Assembly: GCA_001796935.1 (NCBI GenBank)
Contig: MGNX01000061.1
Location: 1 to 8,529, forward strand
DNA: 8,529 nt
Origin: Chloroflexi bacterium RBG_16_60_22
GTDB lineage: Bacteria; Chloroflexota; Dehalococcoidia; Dehalococcoidales; RBG-16-60-22
Reading direction: 5' to 3'
The notes under the pieces are model-generated. The model had not been told where the DNA came from, did not search any database, and worked only from the letters and a program-made list of their open reading frames with translations. A program made the position numbers and the translations under genes. How positions within the stretch are numbered: the stretch's first letter is position 1; the number at the start of each line of letters is the position of its first letter. Below, in pieces: positions 5,218 through 8,529 of the stretch.

Positions 5218-5257
5218 CAAAATCAGGCGCCCTCTGGTCTATCCTCCGGCCTTACGG

Positions 5258-6709
5258 CTATTTCCCCAGTCGCTTCAGCTTCTTGACGACCGACTTGAAG
5301 AACAGCTTGACCCCCAGGCGGACCAGGGCCCGGTTGCGCACCTTGTTGGCGGTCTCGTAGGCGCGGGTCAGGTAGGCTTTCAGCTCGTCGTGGGTCATCT
5401 CCCGGGAGAAATAGTTATCGAAAGACTTCAGCCCCACCTTGCGCCAGTCGATGCCCTTTTGCTCCTCCTCGCTCATGGCGTCGTAGAGGGGCGTGCCGGG
5501 CAGCGGGATATAGCTGTTGATGTCGAAGAGGTCCGTCCTGATGCTTTTCATGCACTCCAGCGTCTCCTCGACGTCCGCCTTGCTCTCGTCGGGCAGGCCC
5601 AGCATGATGGCGGTGGCCGAGGGAATGCCGCTCCGGTGAATCATGCGGCTGACCTCGATATTACGCGCCACCGTGGTCTTCTTATCGATGGACTTGAGGA
5701 CCCTGTCCGAGCCGGACTCGAAGCCCAGGTAGACCCCGCCGCAGTTGGACTTTTTCATCAGGCGCAGTATGTCCTCGTCGAGGTTGTCGTACCGCGCGGT
5801 GCAACGCCACTCGATATCCAGCTTCTGGTCGATGACGGCATTACAGAAAGCCTGCAGGTACTTGCGGTCGTAGGTAAACGTGCCGTCCATGAACTCGATG
5901 TTGTTGACCTTGTAATGGCTGTCGAGGTGCTTCATCTCGGCGATGACGTTCTCCACGCTGCGGCGGCGTACCCGGCTGCCCCAGAGCCGGCGGTCGGCGC
6001 AGAAGGTGCAGACATAGGGACAGCCGCGGGTGGAGGACATGCTGTGCGCCCGGTAGCGGTCGTAGTCGCCGTTGATGACCAGGTCGCGCGCCGGAAAGGA
6101 CAGACCGTCCAGATCGGTGATGAGCCCGGGCGCGGGTGTGCTGCGCACCTGCCCGGCGGAATCGCGGTAGTTGATGCCGGGCACACTCTTCCAGTCCGGG
6201 CGGTCTTTCCCGATTTCCCTGACGAGGGCCAGCAGGGGGACCTCCCCCTCGCCCCGCACCGCGAAGTCGACGTCCGGGTTGGCCATCACCTCGTCCGGGC
6301 AGAAGGAGGGGTGAAAAGAGCCGAGGATGATTTTCGTCGCGGGGTCGGCCTCCCGGACGGCGCGGGCAATCCGCTCGACGGCGTACCGGGACGGCGAAAG
6401 GTAGGCGATGCCCACCGCCGCCGGCTTCGTCTGCCGGACGGTTTCGGCCATCCGCTTCCAGACGGGGTGGTCCTTATCATCGACAATCGTCTGGTAGTCG
6501 CGCTGTCCCTCGGCGTACTTTTTCACGTTCATGGCCAGGTACTTGTTGCCGCAGGAAAGGTCCGTGAGGAGGTCGCCGGTGACCACCCCCGCGCTGACGC
6601 CGTTATCACGGAGGTAGGCCGCCAGGCTGGTCAGTCCCAGGTTGTAGGCGGCATCGGTCGGCATGCCCTTGAGGCTCCGGTAGGGCGGGTCAATCAGCAG
6701 CACGTCCAT
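5258..6709 (-). CDS. B12-binding-domain radical SAM protein
   Basis: The 483-residue protein has an N-terminal Rossmann-like cobalamin-binding-type domain (about 1-165). It starts MDVLLIDPPYRS and contains GSFHPSFCPDEVMANPDVDFAVRGEGE in pieces at 130-156. A radical SAM domain (about 222-410) follows, with the cluster motif C230-PYV-C234-TF-C237 inside SSTRGCPYVCTFC. IEFMDGTFTYD (271-281) and GVYLGFESGSD (325-335) are further core strands of this class. A basic C-terminal tail (about 450-483) ends the protein. Relatives include anaerobic methyltransferases and ring-forming enzymes such as BchE-type proteins, but the substrate here is unknown. There is no DxHxxG cobalamin motif, as is common in this class. 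AGGAGAGG precedes the ATG. It lies 31 bp after the aldo/keto reductase gene. Confidence 0.9.
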   Translation of the reverse strand: MDVLLIDPPYRSLKGMPTDAAYNLGLTSLAAYLRDNGVSAGVVTGDLLTDLSCGNKYLAMNVKKYAEGQRDYQTIVDDKDHPVWKRMAETVRQTKPAAVGIAYLSPSRYAVERIARAVREADPATKIILGSFHPSFCPDEVMANPDVDFAVRGEGEVPLLALVREIGKDRPDWKSVPGINYRDSAGQVRSTPAPGLITDLDGLSFPARDLVINGDYDRYRAHSMSSTRGCPYVCTFCADRRLWGSRVRRRSVENVIAEMKHLDSHYKVNNIEFMDGTFTYDRKYLQAFCNAVIDQKLDIEWRCTARYDNLDEDILRLMKKSNCGGVYLGFESGSDRVLKSIDKKTTVARNIEVSRMIHRSGIPSATAIMLGLPDESKADVEETLECMKSIRTDLFDINSYIPLPGTPLYDAMSEEEQKGIDWRKVGLKSFDNYFSREMTHDELKAYLTRAYETANKVRNRALVRLGVKLFFKSVVKKLKRLGK

Positions 6710-6740
6710 TTTATCCTCTCCTTTTCCCGGCGTCCTCCGG

Positions 6741-7607
6741 TCAGTCCATCACCGGGCCCATGAGCGGCGGGTAGGGCGATGCCTCCAGGACGACCTTGCG
6801 CTGCTCCACCCCGTCGAGGGGCTTGAACCGGTTGGCCGCGGCGATTATCATCGGCCAGAGACGCAGGTCGCCGGGGAGCACGGCGGCGGCGATGTCCTGG
6901 GTGAGCGTGTAACGCAGGCTCTTCTCGATATCCGCCGCCTCCCCGAAGGGCTCGTACCAGGTGTTCCAGGGACGGGCGGCCCTCATGGGGCTCTCCCAGG
7001 CCCGCTTGGCCACCGCCTTGATGGCCATGACGCCGATATCCTTCTGCTGGGCTGTCTTCAGCAGGGAGCGGAAGTCGTTCCAGGCGGTGACATGGGCGGC
7101 GTGCACGCGGTTGAGTGGGAACATCACCGTATCGAAGTCGAAGCGGCCGAGGGCGATTTCCTGGACGGGCGGGTTGTGCCCGGTGATGCCGATAAAGCGT
7201 ACCAGCCCCTGCCGCCTGGCTTCCAGAACGGCCTCCATAGCACCGCCGGGACCGAGGACGGTGTCCAGCACCTCGGGGCTGTCAACGCCGTGAAGCTGAA
7301 AGAGGTCGAACGAGTTTATTCTGAGCCGGTCCAGCGACCGCAGCAGGCTTTCCCGGGCGGCGGCCTTGTCCCGCTCGTGGGTCTTGCAGGCCACGAAGAG
7401 CTTATGCCCGCTCCTTTTCAGCCAGGAGCCGATGCGCGTCTCCGCCTCTCCGTATACCGGCGATACATCGATGTGGTTGAGGCCGGCGTCGCAGGCCATT
7501 TCCAGGGCGGCGTCCGCCTCCTTCTGGCTGGAGTCCCGCAGCGCAAACCCCCCGATGGCCATAATGCTGCTCAGGTGCCCCGTCCGGCCGAGTCGTCTCT
7601 TTTCCAT
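6741..7607 (-). CDS. Aldo/keto reductase
   Basis: The 288-residue protein is an NADP(H)-dependent oxidoreductase of the aldo/keto reductase TIM-barrel superfamily. The catalytic tetrad is complete: D47 and Y52 in HIDVSPVYGEAE, K75 in FVACKTHERD and H106 in LFQLHGVDS. The start MEKRRLGRTGHLSSIMAIGG is the family N-terminus. The C-terminal part, SLRYTLTQD followed by AAAVLPGDLRLWPM, keeps the region that normally binds the cofactor phosphate but is divergent. The C-terminal ferredoxin-like extension of some relatives is absent, because the protein ends soon after the barrel. AAGGA lies 7 nt before the ATG. The gene is 35 bp after the aldolase-like gene, consistent with one operon. It may reduce an aldehyde or ketone made or used by its neighbours; no substrate is indicated. 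Confidence 0.93.
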   Translation of the reverse strand: MEKRRLGRTGHLSSIMAIGGFALRDSSQKEADAALEMACDAGLNHIDVSPVYGEAETRIGSWLKRSGHKLFVACKTHERDKAAARESLLRSLDRLRINSFDLFQLHGVDSPEVLDTVLGPGGAMEAVLEARRQGLVRFIGITGHNPPVQEIALGRFDFDTVMFPLNRVHAAHVTAWNDFRSLLKTAQQKDIGVMAIKAVAKRAWESPMRAARPWNTWYEPFGEAADIEKSLRYTLTQDIAAAVLPGDLRLWPMIIAAANRFKPLDGVEQRKVVLEASPYPPLMGPVMD

Positions 7608-7642
7608 CGATTTATCCTTATGGCCTCGATGTTGTCATCATA

Positions 7643-8401
7643 CTACCGTTTCACCTTGCTGACAAAATACTCCCAGGCGCGGTAGTAAACATCGTAGTCG
7701 GGCATGTTGAGGTAGTCCTCGTTGCGGCGGTTGATTTCCGCCATGGAGAGGTAGGTGGGCTCCTCCAGCAGGGCGGCCCGGTACTGCAAATTGGCCGATT
7801 CCTCCAGTATCATCGCGCGGACCAGGGCGTCGATGACGTTGGTGCCGAGCGTGGCGGCGCCGTTGCCGCGGAAGAGGATGCCGTAGCTGTCTTTGAGCAG
7901 GTCGCCGATTTCGTCGACGAACGCGGGCGTATGCCCCAGGTGCGACGAGCTGAGCACCCGGACGACCGGCCCGAGCAGGTAGCCGCCGGCGTGGACGGGC
8001 CGGATAACGCGGTTGAGGATGCCGAAGACCGAGGTTATTTCCGTGTGGAAACGGCAGATGGCCCCGATGTCGGGTCGCTTCCGGTAAATCCCCAGGTGCA
8101 TGTACACCTCGGCGAAGGGGGTGGCCGTGCCGCTGACGGCCCTGCCTTCAGGGTCGATGATTACCAGGTCTTCCGCCTTCACCAGCCCCAGGGCCTTACG
8201 CGGCGTGACCAGGAAGTTATCGGTGCCGGGCAGGCGCGAGCTGACGTGCCCGAACCCCCGCACCAGGCCGAAGGTATCCATGATTTTGCAGGCCAGCACC
8301 GTGGTTTCCTTTATCTCCTCGACGGTGTTGAGCTGTTTCTTTATCCGGACAATCGGCTTGTCCATTTTCAGCTCGTTATCGTTTTCGAAGAATGTCTTCA
8401 T
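7643..8401 (-). CDS. Class II aldolase/adducin family protein with altered metal-site residues
   Basis: The 252-residue protein shows class II aldolase landmarks in order: GFGHVSSRL (49-57), FLVTPRKALG (63-72), the catalytic-Glu region FAEVYMHLGIYRKRPDIGAI (96-115), ICRFHTE (115-121) and ILFRGNGAATLGT (175-187). E98 matches the catalytic acid. In fuculose-phosphate aldolase-type enzymes zinc is held by two His in an HxH motif and one in a later HG motif. By my alignment these become R117, H119 and N180, so only one zinc His remains. The protein may use a different metal arrangement, or may act as a decarboxylase, an epimerase-like enzyme or a non-catalytic adducin-like protein. The ATG at 8401, preceded by AAGGAG, is chosen over one 32 codons upstream, because that extension is unlike the family and crosses the promoter. 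Confidence 0.88.
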   Translation of the reverse strand: MKTFFENDNELKMDKPIVRIKKQLNTVEEIKETTVLACKIMDTFGLVRGFGHVSSRLPGTDNFLVTPRKALGLVKAEDLVIIDPEGRAVSGTATPFAEVYMHLGIYRKRPDIGAICRFHTEITSVFGILNRVIRPVHAGGYLLGPVVRVLSSSHLGHTPAFVDEIGDLLKDSYGILFRGNGAATLGTNVIDALVRAMILEESANLQYRAALLEEPTYLSMAEINRRNEDYLNMPDYDVYYRAWEYFVSKVKR

Positions 8402-8453
8402 GCCTCTCCTTCCGGCCGGGGCAGGTGTCCTCCAATGTCTGCCGTTACCTGGA

Positions 8454-8482
8454 AATATGCCACATTTTTTCGTTACGGTCAA
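8454..8482 (-). promoter_or_regulatory. Promoter upstream of the aldolase-led operon
   Basis: On the minus strand TTGACC (8477-8482) and CATATT (8454-8459) are separated by 17 bp, with an A run in the spacer. The predicted start near 8447 gives a leader of about 46 nt ending in AAGGAGAGGC before the aldolase ATG. The -10 box matches only four of six consensus bases, so strength may be low or activator-dependent. Confidence 0.5.
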
Positions 8483-8529
8483 ATTTATGGGTCGCATGAC
8501 GATTATTTACCTGGTTAATTCCTCACCTT

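Noticed and set aside
5390..6763. 457-codon plus-strand open frame opposite the radical SAM gene
   Set aside because: It is the mirror of a well-supported gene in GC-rich DNA. The translation is low-complexity, rich in His, Val, Asp and Arg, and has no recognisable motif.
8445..8514. Direct repeat TTACCTGG at 8445-8452 and 8507-8514 flanking the aldolase promoter
   Set aside because: An eight-base match in about 130 bp has a fair chance of being accidental, and neither copy is palindromic. A footprint in relatives would be needed.
8515..8529. Possible last codons of a further minus-strand gene (AAG GTG AGG AAT TAA)
   Set aside because: Only four codons before a stop lie inside the window, which is not enough to claim a gene.

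Overview
The window looks like a piece of a GC-rich bacterial chromosome with AT-rich gaps between genes. It has Shine-Dalgarno-type starts, sigma-70-like promoters, a b6-type quinol:cytochrome c oxidoreductase and a run of catabolic or cofactor-type enzymes. Gene content and protein style resemble an anaerobic or facultative Chloroflexota (Dehalococcoidia-like) or another deep-branching Gram-positive-like lineage. This is an impression from the proteins; no marker gene settles it.

Left part, minus strand (1-1171): the first 23 codons of an ABC-transporter ATPase run off the left edge, behind a perfect-consensus promoter. Next comes a small VOC-fold (glyoxalase/dioxygenase superfamily) protein. 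Then comes a regulator-like protein joining a helix-turn-helix to a cysteine-rich 'two-CW' module. A 14-bp perfect inverted repeat lies inside the 3' end of the regulator gene, and a second hairpin spans its stop codon.

Centre, plus strand (1296-4302): divergently from the regulator runs a compact respiratory operon. It encodes a Rieske iron-sulfur protein, a b6-type cytochrome b and a fusion of cytochrome b subunit IV with four c-heme sites. A flavodoxin-like protein behind a strong Shine-Dalgarno site follows and may be cotranscribed. The three cytochrome genes should form a membrane complex that oxidises menaquinol at a PEWY-type Qo site and passes electrons through the Rieske cluster to its own fused c-hemes. 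The 280-bp divergent intergenic region holds both promoters and a pair of look-alike palindromes 51 bp apart, one lying in the regulator's promoter spacer. This block is the most interesting part of the window.

Right part, minus strand (4323-8482): a probable operon reads from a promoter near 8468 through a class II aldolase-like protein with altered metal-site residues, an aldo/keto reductase and a B12-binding-type radical SAM enzyme, and possibly into an AEC-family transporter. The first three genes are 30-35 bp apart with good ribosome binding sites. The transporter is 56 bp further on, lacks a ribosome binding site and may have its own start signal. The pathway they serve cannot be read from the sequence.

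No tRNA, rRNA, CRISPR array, insertion sequence or prophage gene was seen.
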